6,390 nucleotides of DNA from Cesiribacter sp. (GCA_030147305.1 JASLAE010000391.1:1-6390); one strand, 5' to 3'; positions 1 through 6,390 are shown, counted from the first letter of the stretch. The notes: generated by a model from the letters alone, not told the origin. A program made the numbers and translations.

Positions 1-683
1 GGAATGTTGACCCTTCGCTTACTCCATTTCTAACCAGCATCATTAAAATTGTACTGGTGGTTGTGCTGGTAATTAGCGTCGCCAGCATGGTTGGCATAGA
101 AACAACCTCGTTTGTGGCTGTGCTGGGTGCCGCTGGTTTGGCTATTGGTCTGGCCCTGCAGGGTAGTCTTTCTAATTTTGCCGGTGGAGTGTTAATTTTG
201 TTCCTAAAGCCTTTTAAGGTAGGTGATGTAATCGAAGCCCAGGGCGTGACTGCCACAGTCACCGAGATTCAGATTTTCCATACTTTTTTAAAAACATTCG
301 ATTTCAAGGTCATCATTTTGCCAAACGGTCAGCTGGCCAACGACAAAATCATTAACTACTCCCGTGAAAAGACCCGCCTGGTAGAGTGGGTTTTTGGTAT
401 TAGCTACGGTGATAACATTCAGCAGGCAAAAGACATTATCTATAAGGTAGTTTTTAGCGATCCGCGCATTTTATCAATAGAGAATCCTTACATCAATGTG
501 CTGGCCCTGGCCGATAGCTCTGTGAATATTAGAGTGCGGGCTGAAGTAATGCAGGAAGATTACTGGCAGGTTTTCTTCGATATGAATGAAAGCGTAAAAA
601 ATGCTTTCGATGCCCAGGGTATTACTATACCATTTCCACAAATGGTAGCGCATCTTCAGCGAATACCCGCTGCCCAGCAATAG
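1..683 (+). CDS. MscS-family small-conductance mechanosensitive ion channel, 5'-truncated by window edge
   Basis: This inner-membrane channel opens under membrane tension and releases solutes during hypo-osmotic shock. The frame is open from base 3 to the TAG at 681-683, giving 226 visible residues. An internal GTG at 57 is a possible start but is probably not the real one, because coding sequence continues upstream to the edge. Visible residues 9-30 are hydrophobic and match a TM2-like helix. Residues 37-62 form the Gly/Ala-rich pore helix TM3 with the family signature GLALQGSLSN (49-58). KPFKVGD follows (69-75), then the beta domain with PNGQLAND and INYSRE, and the C-terminal domain with ITIPFPQM near the end. 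These motifs align closely with remembered E. coli MscS (286 residues), so roughly 60 N-terminal residues lie outside the window. If the protein is one of the longer MscS paralogues, more is missing. The gene is convergent with the DUF885 gene. The family assignment is very secure; the exact paralogue is not. Confidence 0.96.
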   Translation, partial: NVDPSLTPFLTSIIKIVLVVVLVISVASMVGIETTSFVAVLGAAGLAIGLALQGSLSNFAGGVLILFLKPFKVGDVIEAQGVTATVTEIQIFHTFLKTFDFKVIILPNGQLANDKIINYSREKTRLVEWVFGISYGDNIQQAKDIIYKVVFSDPRILSIENPYINVLALADSSVNIRVRAEVMQEDYWQVFFDMNESVKNAFDAQGITIPFPQMVAHLQRIPAAQQ

Positions 684-715
684 AGTATCCAATCTGAAGG
701 AGTAATTCGCCTTAA

Positions 716-756
716 TCAAAAAAGGAGGACTGTTATAGCAGTACCCTCTTTTTTGA
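716..756. terminator. Bidirectional intrinsic terminator between convergent genes
   Basis: The left arm starts TCAAAAAAG (716-724) and the right arm ends CTTTTTTGA (748-756), which are perfect complements. The inner stem pairs GG (727-728) with CC (744-745) and ACTG (729-732) with CAGT (739-742). There is one G-T pair, one A-C mismatch, one bulged A (743) and a six-base loop (733-738). Each strand shows six T residues on its 3' side, so the hairpin can stop the MscS transcript (+) and the DUF885 transcript (-). It fills most of the 83-base gap between the two stop codons. Confidence 0.85.
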
Positions 757-766
757 CTTCACATGA

Positions 767-2086
767 TTAATTAACCTTGAGCATTGAAGCCGAATATGGA
801 TTGGAGAGTAACTCCCGGAAGGCCTCCCAGCGCTTTTCAGGATTGTCTGCCGTACCACCCTGGGCCTCTACCCACTGACTAACCAGCTCCTGCCCAAGAT
901 TATAGTTAATCACATAGCTGCGATAGCGGTCCATGAAGCGCGTGCGCTGCAGTGCCTTGTCAGGCTCATAAAAGTTATAAACGACCAGCCACTCAGCAGC
1001 CTCCTCCCGGCTGATCTCTCCATTCAGGTAGCGGCGCGCTGCTTCGTTACCGGCAAAGTCGAGTCGCCCAATCATCTCAAGAATACTATAATAACGATCT
1101 GCCTCTGCAGGATTTAATCCCGCCAGTGGGAACAGCACATTTTTTTCGAAAGTTAAGCGCTCTGCAGCCGGAAAGGCTACTTTAATGCCATAATTGGCGC
1201 TTCCTTCGGCAATAAGACTTTGTGGGCTAAAAAGCGGATAAATGCTGTATTCTTTCCAGCCACGTTTGTTTACGAGCTCCTGCTCCAGCAAAACATTAAA
1301 AACATGATGGCCGGGATACCCTTCGTGTGCTGCAAGATCAATGGCCCGTTCAATGTAAATAGGAAAATCTGTATTAAGCTGAATAAGGCTGTAGCCATCT
1401 CCCTGGTAATAATTATAGCCCGACCAAGGCTTATCAGTTACATACTCTACTCTAAAATTCTCCTGCTCCGGAAGCTGATAATGTTCCTTCGTGCGGCGGC
1501 GTGCTTCTGTGATAGCTGTCTGAAAAACCGTATCCAGCCTTTCTTTAGGAATCTCGAATTTGTTTCGATAAGCTGCCCAGCGCTCCTGAACTGTGCCTGC
1601 ACCAGGCAGAGCAGCATCAACCTGTGCCAGTAGTGAATCAAAATAGGCCTTTTCGTAATGCGGGGGTTCAGCATCGTACAGGAGTTTTGCTTCTTCATCA
1701 AACTTATATTCCTTGCCTCCCATCATCTCTACTTTGGTAATAGCGGCCTGAACCTGCTTTCTGAACATCTGCAATCGGCGCATATCCTGTTCAGAGAAAG
1801 TATCTGCGGGCTGGGCGGCTAGATATTGCTGCAGACTACGGAGGTCATCCAAGAAAGTTTGTGTAGGAAGGCTGTCCTGCTTGGGCTCAGCTGGTACCCA
1901 CTCTTCAGGGCCGTAATAAGCATCTACAATATCGCTTTGGTAAAGCCCAAGCCGAAGTATGGTTTTTACGTATTGCTCGGCAAGCTGATCCATTGTGGGA
2001 ACCTGAACCTGCTGCTCCTGTTCCGGTTGTGCAGCGGTGCAGGCGCATAGCGCAACGACCGATAGACATAATAACGTTTTTTTCAT
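767..2086 (-). CDS. DUF885-family lipoprotein, predicted zinc-dependent peptidase-like protein
   Basis: This is a 439-residue protein. The start codon at 2086 is followed by a Lys-Lys n-region, a hydrophobic core and LCAC (13-16), which fits a lipoprotein signal with lipidated Cys16, although Cys at -2 is unusual. Residues 17-30 are a Gln/Glu-rich linker. The rest matches DUF885: a helical N-terminal half, then HEGYPGHH (254-261), then EGSANYG (294-300). In this family the HExxPGHH motif and the downstream Glu (here Glu294) are the presumed metal ligands and catalytic residues. This resembles gluzincin peptidases, but the spacing is not classic HExxH. The length is shorter than many members (about 550-600 residues) but both motifs are intact. 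AGGAT sits about 9 bases before the ATG as a weak ribosome site. An upstream terminator (2139-2163) suggests its own promoter, but I could not identify one. The substrate is unknown. The family call is firm; peptidase activity is inferred. Confidence 0.9.
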   Translation of the reverse strand: MKKTLLCLSVVALCACTAAQPEQEQQVQVPTMDQLAEQYVKTILRLGLYQSDIVDAYYGPEEWVPAEPKQDSLPTQTFLDDLRSLQQYLAAQPADTFSEQDMRRLQMFRKQVQAAITKVEMMGGKEYKFDEEAKLLYDAEPPHYEKAYFDSLLAQVDAALPGAGTVQERWAAYRNKFEIPKERLDTVFQTAITEARRRTKEHYQLPEQENFRVEYVTDKPWSGYNYYQGDGYSLIQLNTDFPIYIERAIDLAAHEGYPGHHVFNVLLEQELVNKRGWKEYSIYPLFSPQSLIAEGSANYGIKVAFPAAERLTFEKNVLFPLAGLNPAEADRYYSILEMIGRLDFAGNEAARRYLNGEISREEAAEWLVVYNFYEPDKALQRTRFMDRYRSYVINYNLGQELVSQWVEAQGGTADNPEKRWEAFRELLSNPYSASMLKVN

Positions 2087-2138
2087 TTCAATCCTGATCT
2101 GTGAAGTTGAGGAACATTAGCGCATGATCTGCTACATT

Positions 2139-2163
2139 AAAAAAAGGGAATGATAATTCCCTT
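2139..2163 (-). terminator. Intrinsic terminator downstream of the MaoC-like gene
   Basis: Read on the - strand, this is a perfect 8-bp stem, AAGGGAAT / ATTCCCTT, closing a four-base loop (TATC). The - strand T-tract (plus-strand A-run 2139-2145) is seven bases and overlaps the stem end. It lies about 70 bases beyond the stop codon of the 2232-2699 gene and about 50 bases before the start of the DUF885 gene. It therefore separates these two same-strand genes into different transcripts. The + strand lacks a T-run, so the terminator is directional. Confidence 0.85.
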
Positions 2164-2231
2164 CTGCCCTTTCTTGGGTCTTAACTATAGTTGACAGTTA
2201 TTCAATACAGGAACTGATCTATCCAGCAAAT

Positions 2232-2699
2232 CTATTCGTTGAAGTGGTAAAGAAAAGTAATTACCCCGGTATAGGCTGGTTTTTTGCAATCTTTTATTTC
2301 CATGGTTACCTGTAACTGCGCTTTGGCAATGCCTCTGAGGTTTTTAACGGAAAGAACCGTTACCCGCAACCGAACTTCGCTGCCAGTGACCACAGCCTGG
2401 TTAAAGCGCAAACTTTCAATCTCGTAATTTACCTGCATTTTAATATTTTCCACAGATACTACCTGCGACCAGAAATAAGGCAGCAGCGACACAGTAAGGT
2501 AACCATGGGCTATGGTATTGCCAAAAGGAGATTCTGCCTTTGCTCTCTCGGCATCAGTATGGATCCACTGATGATCCAGGGTAGCATCTGCAAAAATGTT
2601 GATTTGCTCCTGGGTAATGGTGTGCCAATCGGTTACCCCCAGTTCTGTTCCTATATGTTGGGCAAATTCTTCGTAACTCCTGATAACTGCTTTATTCAT
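2232..2699 (-). CDS. MaoC/NodN-like hotdog-fold acyl dehydratase (R-specific enoyl-CoA hydratase type)
   Basis: Members of this family hydrate trans-2-enoyl-CoA or related acyl thioesters in the cytoplasm; NodN-type members have poorly defined substrates. I chose the ATG at 2697-2699, giving 155 residues and beginning MNKAVIRSYEEF, because NodN-like proteins begin this way. The frame stays open to an ATG at 2768, but the added residues include a hydrophobic stretch (LWEFLFFAV) that is foreign to the family. An ATG at 2717 is a second alternative. The segment FADATLDHQWIHTD (36-49) carries the hotdog hydratase dyad, Asp42 and His47, with the usual five-residue spacing. IAHGYLT (63-69) is the family's IAHG motif. 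Leu41 replaces the Gly I would expect in NodN-like proteins. The beta-strand-rich C-terminal half (about 90-153) completes the fold. No clear Shine-Dalgarno is visible. It lies 211 bases after the stop of the GFOR-like gene and is followed by a strong terminator, so it is probably monocistronic or the last gene of its transcript. Confidence 0.9.
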   Translation of the reverse strand: MNKAVIRSYEEFAQHIGTELGVTDWHTITQEQINIFADATLDHQWIHTDAERAKAESPFGNTIAHGYLTVSLLPYFWSQVVSVENIKMQVNYEIESLRFNQAVVTGSEVRLRVTVLSVKNLRGIAKAQLQVTMEIKDCKKPAYTGVITFLYHFNE

Positions 2700-2801
2700 G
2701 ATTAGATTTTGACGCATAACAGCAAAAAATAAAAACTCCCAAAGGTAGTGGCTTTTGCATTTTCTCAAGCATAAGTGTTACCAAAATCTACCTGGTACCC
2801 T

Positions 2802-2826
2802 AAAAAACTGCATTTATTTGCAAATG
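2802..2826 (-). terminator. Possible weak terminator downstream of the GFOR-like gene
   Basis: On the - strand a CATTT (2826-2822) / AAATG (2815-2811) stem with a six-base loop is followed, after three bases, by six T residues (plus-strand A-run 2802-2807). It lies 85 bases past the stop of the 2911-4074 gene. The stem is short and AT-rich, so it may be inefficient. The adjacent ATTTGCAAAT (2816-2825) is a perfect 10-base palindrome, which could instead be a protein-binding site. Confidence 0.25.
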
Positions 2827-2910
2827 TTAAGCCGCCAGAGGCAAAATTAACGGAAGCATATCCTCTGTCCCTTAAAGTGCTTGAGTAAAGCATTGCATAA
2901 TACCAATACG

Positions 2911-4074
2911 CTAGAGGCTAACCCTTTTCCCGGTATTGGCTGCTTCATAAATGGCCATCAGGATGCGTACATCACGCAGGCCCATTTCACCAGGAACTGA
3001 TGTATCCCGATTTTCCAGTATGCAGGCGGCAAAATCGTCCATCTGCAGGGCTTGCTGGTTTACCTCCTGAAAGTCCATGGGCCCTTCGCTGGTTTTACAC
3101 TGGATGCCTCCGTACCCATAGGCTGGCTGAAGCTGCCACCAGCCATTTTCCGCCTGCGTATATAAGCGGCTGATGTTCTCGTTATAGCTGCTGCTGCAAT
3201 CCGCAATAACGCCATTGGCAAATTCCATTTGCCAGCTAATAGACTCCTCTACCTCCCTGAAATAATCTGGCCTGGTTACCGCTCCAAACTGGGCCGTAAC
3301 TGCTAAGGGCATTTTCCCCATAGTATAGCAGGCACCCTGCACACAGTACACGCCCATGTCCATTAGCGGACCACCTCCCCCAAGTTCCTTGTCTAACCGC
3401 CAACGGTCTGGGCTGCCGCCCATCACAAAACTATTGGCAGTTTCTATGCGCTTAACCGCACCAAAAACCTGCTGCTGCCCCAGTTCCATCACCCGCTGGT
3501 TATGGGGCTCAAAGTGCAAACGGTATCCTATAGAAAGCTTAACGCCATTTTCCCGACAGGCATCAATCATGCGCTGGCAATCGGCAACAGAGGTGGCCAT
3601 GGGTTTTTCACAGATCACATGTTTTCCTGTTTCTGCGGCACGTACAGTATAATCTGCATGCATGCCCGTAGGCAAAACAATGTAAATAATGTCTATATCA
3701 GGATTGTCCCTGATTTCATCAAAGTTCTGGTAATTGTAAATGTTCTTATCCGGAATGTCGTACTTTCTTTTCCATTCCCGTGCTTTTTCTGGTGTTCCTG
3801 TAACAATGCCGGCAAGGTTACAATTTTCGGTTTGCTGTAGCGCCGGCCCCAGTTGTCCTTTACTATAGCTACCTAGGCCTACAAGGGCGATGCCAAGCTT
3901 TTTCTTGGAAGCTTCATTACTCTTTTCTGCTGCTCGCTTTTGCTGATCCCAGTTGTTACCCTGCTTGCAGGAGAGCAGGGAAAAGGAGCTTAAGCCTATG
4001 CCGGTTGCTCCCAGTACCAATCCTTTTATGAATTTCCTTCGCTTTGTTGTATAGCGTATAGTAGGCTTCGCCAT
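2911..4074 (-). CDS. Exported Gfo/Idh/MocA oxidoreductase, glucose-fructose-oxidoreductase-like, with Tat/lipoprotein signal
   Basis: This is a 387-residue NAD(P)-dependent oxidoreductase, probably acting on a sugar or sugar derivative outside the cytoplasm. The N-terminus has a twin-arginine motif, KRRKFIK (11-17), a Gly-rich hydrophobic segment (18-34) and a lipobox LLSC (33-36), suggesting Tat export and lipidation at Cys36. The Rossmann domain starts at about residue 60 with GLGSYSKG (66-73). The EKP motif is at 156-158, with Lys157 as the expected catalytic-site lysine. GYRLHFEPHN (183-192) and GGGGPLMDMGVY (232-243) follow, the latter supplying Asp239 and the probable catalytic Tyr243. 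These last two segments are close to Zymomonas glucose-fructose oxidoreductase, which is also Tat-exported and keeps a tightly bound NADP. The length fits the family. The ATG at 4072-4074 lacks a Shine-Dalgarno but places the Tat signal correctly. It lies 127 bases after the propeller dehydrogenase gene with no terminator seen between them, so co-transcription is possible. The exact substrate is unknown. Confidence 0.93.
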   Translation of the reverse strand: MAKPTIRYTTKRRKFIKGLVLGATGIGLSSFSLLSCKQGNNWDQQKRAAEKSNEASKKKLGIALVGLGSYSKGQLGPALQQTENCNLAGIVTGTPEKAREWKRKYDIPDKNIYNYQNFDEIRDNPDIDIIYIVLPTGMHADYTVRAAETGKHVICEKPMATSVADCQRMIDACRENGVKLSIGYRLHFEPHNQRVMELGQQQVFGAVKRIETANSFVMGGSPDRWRLDKELGGGGPLMDMGVYCVQGACYTMGKMPLAVTAQFGAVTRPDYFREVEESISWQMEFANGVIADCSSSYNENISRLYTQAENGWWQLQPAYGYGGIQCKTSEGPMDFQEVNQQALQMDDFAACILENRDTSVPGEMGLRDVRILMAIYEAANTGKRVSL

Positions 4075-4201
4075 TGGTTAATCGGTTTATTTGGTATGAA
4101 GCTAATAGATAATAATTACCCTGGGTCCTGGGAGACTGCTGGTTTAATGGTATTTCCTACAATATCTGGACTTCCCCTGCTGATGATTGACCTACTGCGC
4201 T

Positions 4202-5503
4202 TTACTTATTTGCACTAACGCGCCAGATCGTATTGCTGGCATCGTCAGAGAGTAACATGGCACCATTGGGCAGAATCTCAATATCTACAGGGCGGCCATA
4301 GACCTCCTGCGCTGCCAGATCGGCAATAAAGCCTGTAAGAAAATCTTCTGGCTTACCCGCTGGCTTGCCATCCTGGAAGGGAACAAACAACACACGGTAA
4401 CCATTTAATTCTGTTCTGTTCCAGGAACCATGCTGGCCTATAAACGCACCATTGCGGTATTTTTCCGGAAAAGCATCCTTATCATAAAAAGCAAGCCCGA
4501 GCGAAGAAGTATGTGCGCCAACGGCAACATCGGGAACAAGGGTTTTTGCAACCAGGTCCGGTGCTTTGTCCATCATACGGGGGTCTTCCTTAGGCCCAAA
4601 ATAAGCATAAGGCCATCCATAAAAACCGCCCTCTCTTACGCTGGTGATATAATCCGGCACCAGGTTATCACCAATTTCATCACGTTCGTTTACTGCCGTC
4701 CACAAGATTTTCTGCGTGGGCTCCCAAGCCATGCCTACCGGATTACGAAGGCCGGCGGCATAGATGCGCTCACCAGTACCATCAGGATTGATTTCAAGAA
4801 TATTGGCACGGCGTTCTTCTTCCTCCATACCATATTCTCCATTATTACTGGCAGAACCCACAGAAATATAAATTTTAGTACCATCGGCACTGGCAAGCAG
4901 ATTGCGTGTCCAGTGATGGTTATAGCCACCTGCGGGTAATTCAAGAATTTTCTCGCCCTTTGCAGAGATTTCTGTTTGTCCGGGCTGATAAGGATAACGC
5001 ATGATGCCGTCTGTGTTGGCAACATAAAAATGGTTATTCAGTACCAGCATGCCATAAGGCTGTTTAAGATCCTTCATAAAAACCTTTTGCAGCTCTGGTG
5101 TACCATCGTTATCAGCGTCACGGAGCAGCGTGATCTGGTTGGCACTTTTCTTTTCATCATCAGATTCTGCAATGAAAATATCACCATTGGGCGCTACATA
5201 AATATTGCGGGGGTGATCCAGTGCTTCTGCAAACCTGCTCACGGTAAAACCTGCAGGTGCCTGTGGTGTTCTTTCAGCAGGCCAACCTACTACTTTACTT
5301 TTATTATCAATATCTTCTGAATTATAAGGTTGTGGCAGCGAATCTGCAGGGACATACACACCATACGTAGCCAGAGAGTCTGTCTGTGGGTTTTGAGGTG
5401 CATTTGCTACCTCCTCAGTTTTTGTTTCACTAGAGGATGACATGCACCCCCCAAAAGCCAATGTAAATAGAATAAGAAAAGGAGCTGAAGTATAAATGCT
5501 CAT
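4202..5503 (-). CDS. PQQ-dependent sugar dehydrogenase-like / L-sorbosone dehydrogenase-like beta-propeller lipoprotein
   Basis: This is a 433-residue protein. A short hydrophobic signal (residues 7-19) ends in FGGC (17-20), so it is a likely lipoprotein with lipidated Cys20, followed by a Ser/Glu/Thr-rich linker to about residue 45. The n-region lacks Lys or Arg, but an in-frame stop six codons upstream leaves no other ATG. The propeller domain spans about 83-430. Motifs match the soluble glucose/sorbosone dehydrogenase family: GGYNHHWTRN (192-201) with the expected catalytic His, GLRNPVG (251-257), EGGFYGWPY (291-299), HGSWNR (358-363) and GRPVDI (403-408). The conserved His and Arg residues there correspond to PQQ and substrate contacts in the family. 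DADNDGTPE (129-137) resembles an acidic calcium-binding loop. The likely reaction is oxidation of an aldose or aldehyde sugar, with electrons passed to the respiratory chain. PQQ use is inferred, and no PQQ biosynthesis gene is present. AGGA occurs about 19 bases before the ATG, too far for a standard ribosome site. It is the first gene of the - strand run. Confidence 0.92.
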   Translation of the reverse strand: MSIYTSAPFLILFTLAFGGCMSSSSETKTEEVANAPQNPQTDSLATYGVYVPADSLPQPYNSEDIDNKSKVVGWPAERTPQAPAGFTVSRFAEALDHPRNIYVAPNGDIFIAESDDEKKSANQITLLRDADNDGTPELQKVFMKDLKQPYGMLVLNNHFYVANTDGIMRYPYQPGQTEISAKGEKILELPAGGYNHHWTRNLLASADGTKIYISVGSASNNGEYGMEEEERRANILEINPDGTGERIYAAGLRNPVGMAWEPTQKILWTAVNERDEIGDNLVPDYITSVREGGFYGWPYAYFGPKEDPRMMDKAPDLVAKTLVPDVAVGAHTSSLGLAFYDKDAFPEKYRNGAFIGQHGSWNRTELNGYRVLFVPFQDGKPAGKPEDFLTGFIADLAAQEVYGRPVDIEILPNGAMLLSDDASNTIWRVSANK

Positions 5504-5933
5504 GCGTAATAAATTATTTTATCCTCGTTAATTCCTCAACACTGCTACAGTTAAAATGTTAAAGGTTTAGCATTCAGGACTTGACAGATAGGGTTGATGC
5601 ATTCAATGAGATTGCAATAGACCAGACTCTCTTTTACACCAAAGCGATAATATAAATTAGCTTGCGCTTACCAGTTCTAGCCTGGTAGTAAAACAGCAAG
5701 GCGACAATCGATGTGTTATTGAATTTAGCGTTTGCCGCATTTTAGCGAGCCTTCAGGAGAATGATATCCTTGCTTTAATTATTAAAATGTTCATTGTTAA
5801 CTTCTATGCCTCCATAAAAGCAAATACTCATAGACCAGTGCGCTCAGGGATGTTGCGCAAATGCAGCCAGTTTACAGTATTTAATGTTCAGGAGAAAGTG
5901 CCAACAATGCCCTAGTAAGTCTGTTAGCTTTCT
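5504..5933. other. Intergenic region of about 430 bases between divergent genes, no gene recognised
   Basis: This AT-rich stretch separates the divergent propeller dehydrogenase (-) and MarC-family (+) genes, so it should hold both promoters. I found no good match to the Bacteroidota promoter pattern (TTTG, about 19 bases, TAnnTTTG) on either strand. A TTGACA at 5581-5586 lacks a convincing partner -10 box. All frames are broken by stops, with no conserved peptide visible and no tRNA- or rRNA-like fold. Short exact repeats occur: TTCAGGAGAA at 5752-5761 and 5888-5897 (its first seven bases also at 5573-5579), and TTAAAATGTT at 5551-5560 and 5782-5791. Their meaning is unknown. Confidence 0.6.
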
Positions 5934-6390
5934 ATGAATATGTTTTCTGCTATACTGGCATTTTTGGTGATGTTAAATCCATTTGCCCTGTTCCTGTACC
6001 TCAAACCTTTGATGAAGGACCTCTCCGACAGGGAATTCCTCTCTGTATTATTCAGAGCCAGTCTTATTTCCTTTTTTATATACCTGGCTTTTGTGCTGTT
6101 TGGGAATTTCATCTTTGCCAGGATATTTCGGATTTCGTTTGAATCTTTCAGGATTTTTGGCGGTATCATCCTGTTTTCGCTGGCCTATATGTTTATTGTG
6201 CGGGGCAAAAAGGCCTTTATACAGACCAAAGGAGATTTACACGACATGGCATCCGAGATTGCCCTGCCTTTTATGGTAGGCGCCGGTACTATTTCGCTTT
6301 CTATATTACTAGGTGAGCAACTATCAGAAGTTTATGGCGTGGTAGCCCTGGTCATTATCATGACCCTAAATTTTATAATAGTGATAGGTC
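5934..6390 (+). CDS. MarC-family integral membrane protein, 3'-truncated by window edge
   Basis: The frame opens at ATG 5934, just after an in-frame TAG at 5925-5927, and runs to the window end: 152 complete codons. A second ATG at 5940 is an equally possible start, and neither has a Shine-Dalgarno. Hydrophobic helices are visible at about 4-23, 38-61, 72-89, 109-127 and 135-152. MarC family marks are NPF in the first helix (15-17), FRIFGGIILF (72-81) after an amphipathic FRISFESF stretch, and a polar cytoplasmic or periplasmic loop (90-108). IALPFMVGAGTIS (109-121) matches the family's IPL..GPGTIS segment, with Ala117 in place of the usual Pro. Family members are about 200 residues long, so roughly 50 are missing. 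MarC was once linked to multiple antibiotic resistance, but that role has been disputed and the transported substrate is unknown. The gene is divergent from the propeller dehydrogenase gene across a 430-base gap. Confidence 0.88.
   Translation, partial: MNMFSAILAFLVMLNPFALFLYLKPLMKDLSDREFLSVLFRASLISFFIYLAFVLFGNFIFARIFRISFESFRIFGGIILFSLAYMFIVRGKKAFIQTKGDLHDMASEIALPFMVGAGTISLSILLGEQLSEVYGVVALVIIMTLNFIIVIG

Noticed and set aside
1220..1633. Open frame of 137 codons on the + strand inside the DUF885 gene
   Set aside because: It is antisense to a clearly conserved protein, and its translation is Cys/Ile/Arg-rich with no recognisable domain: a shadow frame.
2227..2234. TAGATTTG on the - strand, a -7-like box upstream of the DUF885 gene
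   Set aside because: It overlaps the stop codon of the MaoC-like gene, lacks a -33 element, and a transcript from it would run straight into the terminator at 2139-2163 before reaching the gene.
2842..2849. TAATTTTG on the - strand, matching the Bacteroidota -7 box TAnnTTTG upstream of the MaoC-like gene
   Set aside because: No TTTG or TTG element lies about 19 bases further upstream, and the box sits inside a small imperfect hairpin (2826-2851). An 8-base AT-rich match alone is not enough.
2903..2939. Inverted repeat CCAATAC / GTATTGG around the stop codon of the GFOR-like gene
   Set aside because: A 7-bp stem with a 23-base loop and no following T-run is too weak to call a terminator or operator.
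4120..4133. Tandem heptamers CCTGGGT CCTGGGA between the two oxidoreductase genes
   Set aside because: Only two short imperfect copies; likely chance, and no known site of this form was recognised.
4430..4939. Open frame of 169 codons on the + strand inside the propeller dehydrogenase gene
   Set aside because: It lies opposite conserved active-site motifs of the real gene, with no ribosome site or family resemblance: a shadow frame.
5924..6169. Open frame of 81 codons on the - strand overlapping the MarC-family gene
   Set aside because: The + strand frame encodes a recognisable MarC membrane protein; the - strand product has no family resemblance.

Overview
The window looks like ordinary chromosomal DNA from a member of the Bacteroidota, most likely a Cytophagales-type organism. 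The reasons are inferred from the sequence. Three of the six genes have lipoprotein signals. Most starts lack a clear Shine-Dalgarno sequence. The protein families are ones common in environmental Bacteroidota: a DUF885 lipoprotein, an exported Gfo/Idh/MocA oxidoreductase and a sorbosone-dehydrogenase-like lipoprotein. The species cannot be named from the sequence alone.

Layout, left to right: (1) the C-terminal part of a MscS-type mechanosensitive channel on the + strand, cut by the left edge; (2) a strong hairpin terminator lying between convergent genes; (3) a run of four complete genes on the - strand, at 767-2086 (DUF885 lipoprotein), 2232-2699 (MaoC/NodN-like hotdog dehydratase), 2911-4074 (Tat-exported GFOR-like oxidoreductase) and 4202-5503 (PQQ-type sugar dehydrogenase-like beta-propeller lipoprotein); (4) a non-coding gap of about 430 bases; (5) the N-terminal part of a MarC-family membrane protein on the + strand, cut by the right edge.

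The - strand genes are transcribed in the order propeller dehydrogenase, GFOR-like oxidoreductase, MaoC-like protein, DUF885 protein. A clear - strand terminator separates the MaoC-like gene from the DUF885 gene, so the run is not one operon. The two oxidoreductases are 127 bases apart with no visible terminator between them. Both carry export signals, so a joint role in sugar or aldose oxidation at the cell envelope is plausible but unproven. The other genes look functionally independent: osmotic protection (MscS), acyl-CoA hydration (MaoC-like), a possible metallopeptidase (DUF885) and a membrane protein of uncertain role (MarC).

I found no RNA gene, CRISPR array, insertion sequence, prophage gene or att site, and no convincing new biological system. 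The most worthwhile leads are the paired exported oxidoreductases and the structured but gene-free 5504-5933 gap.
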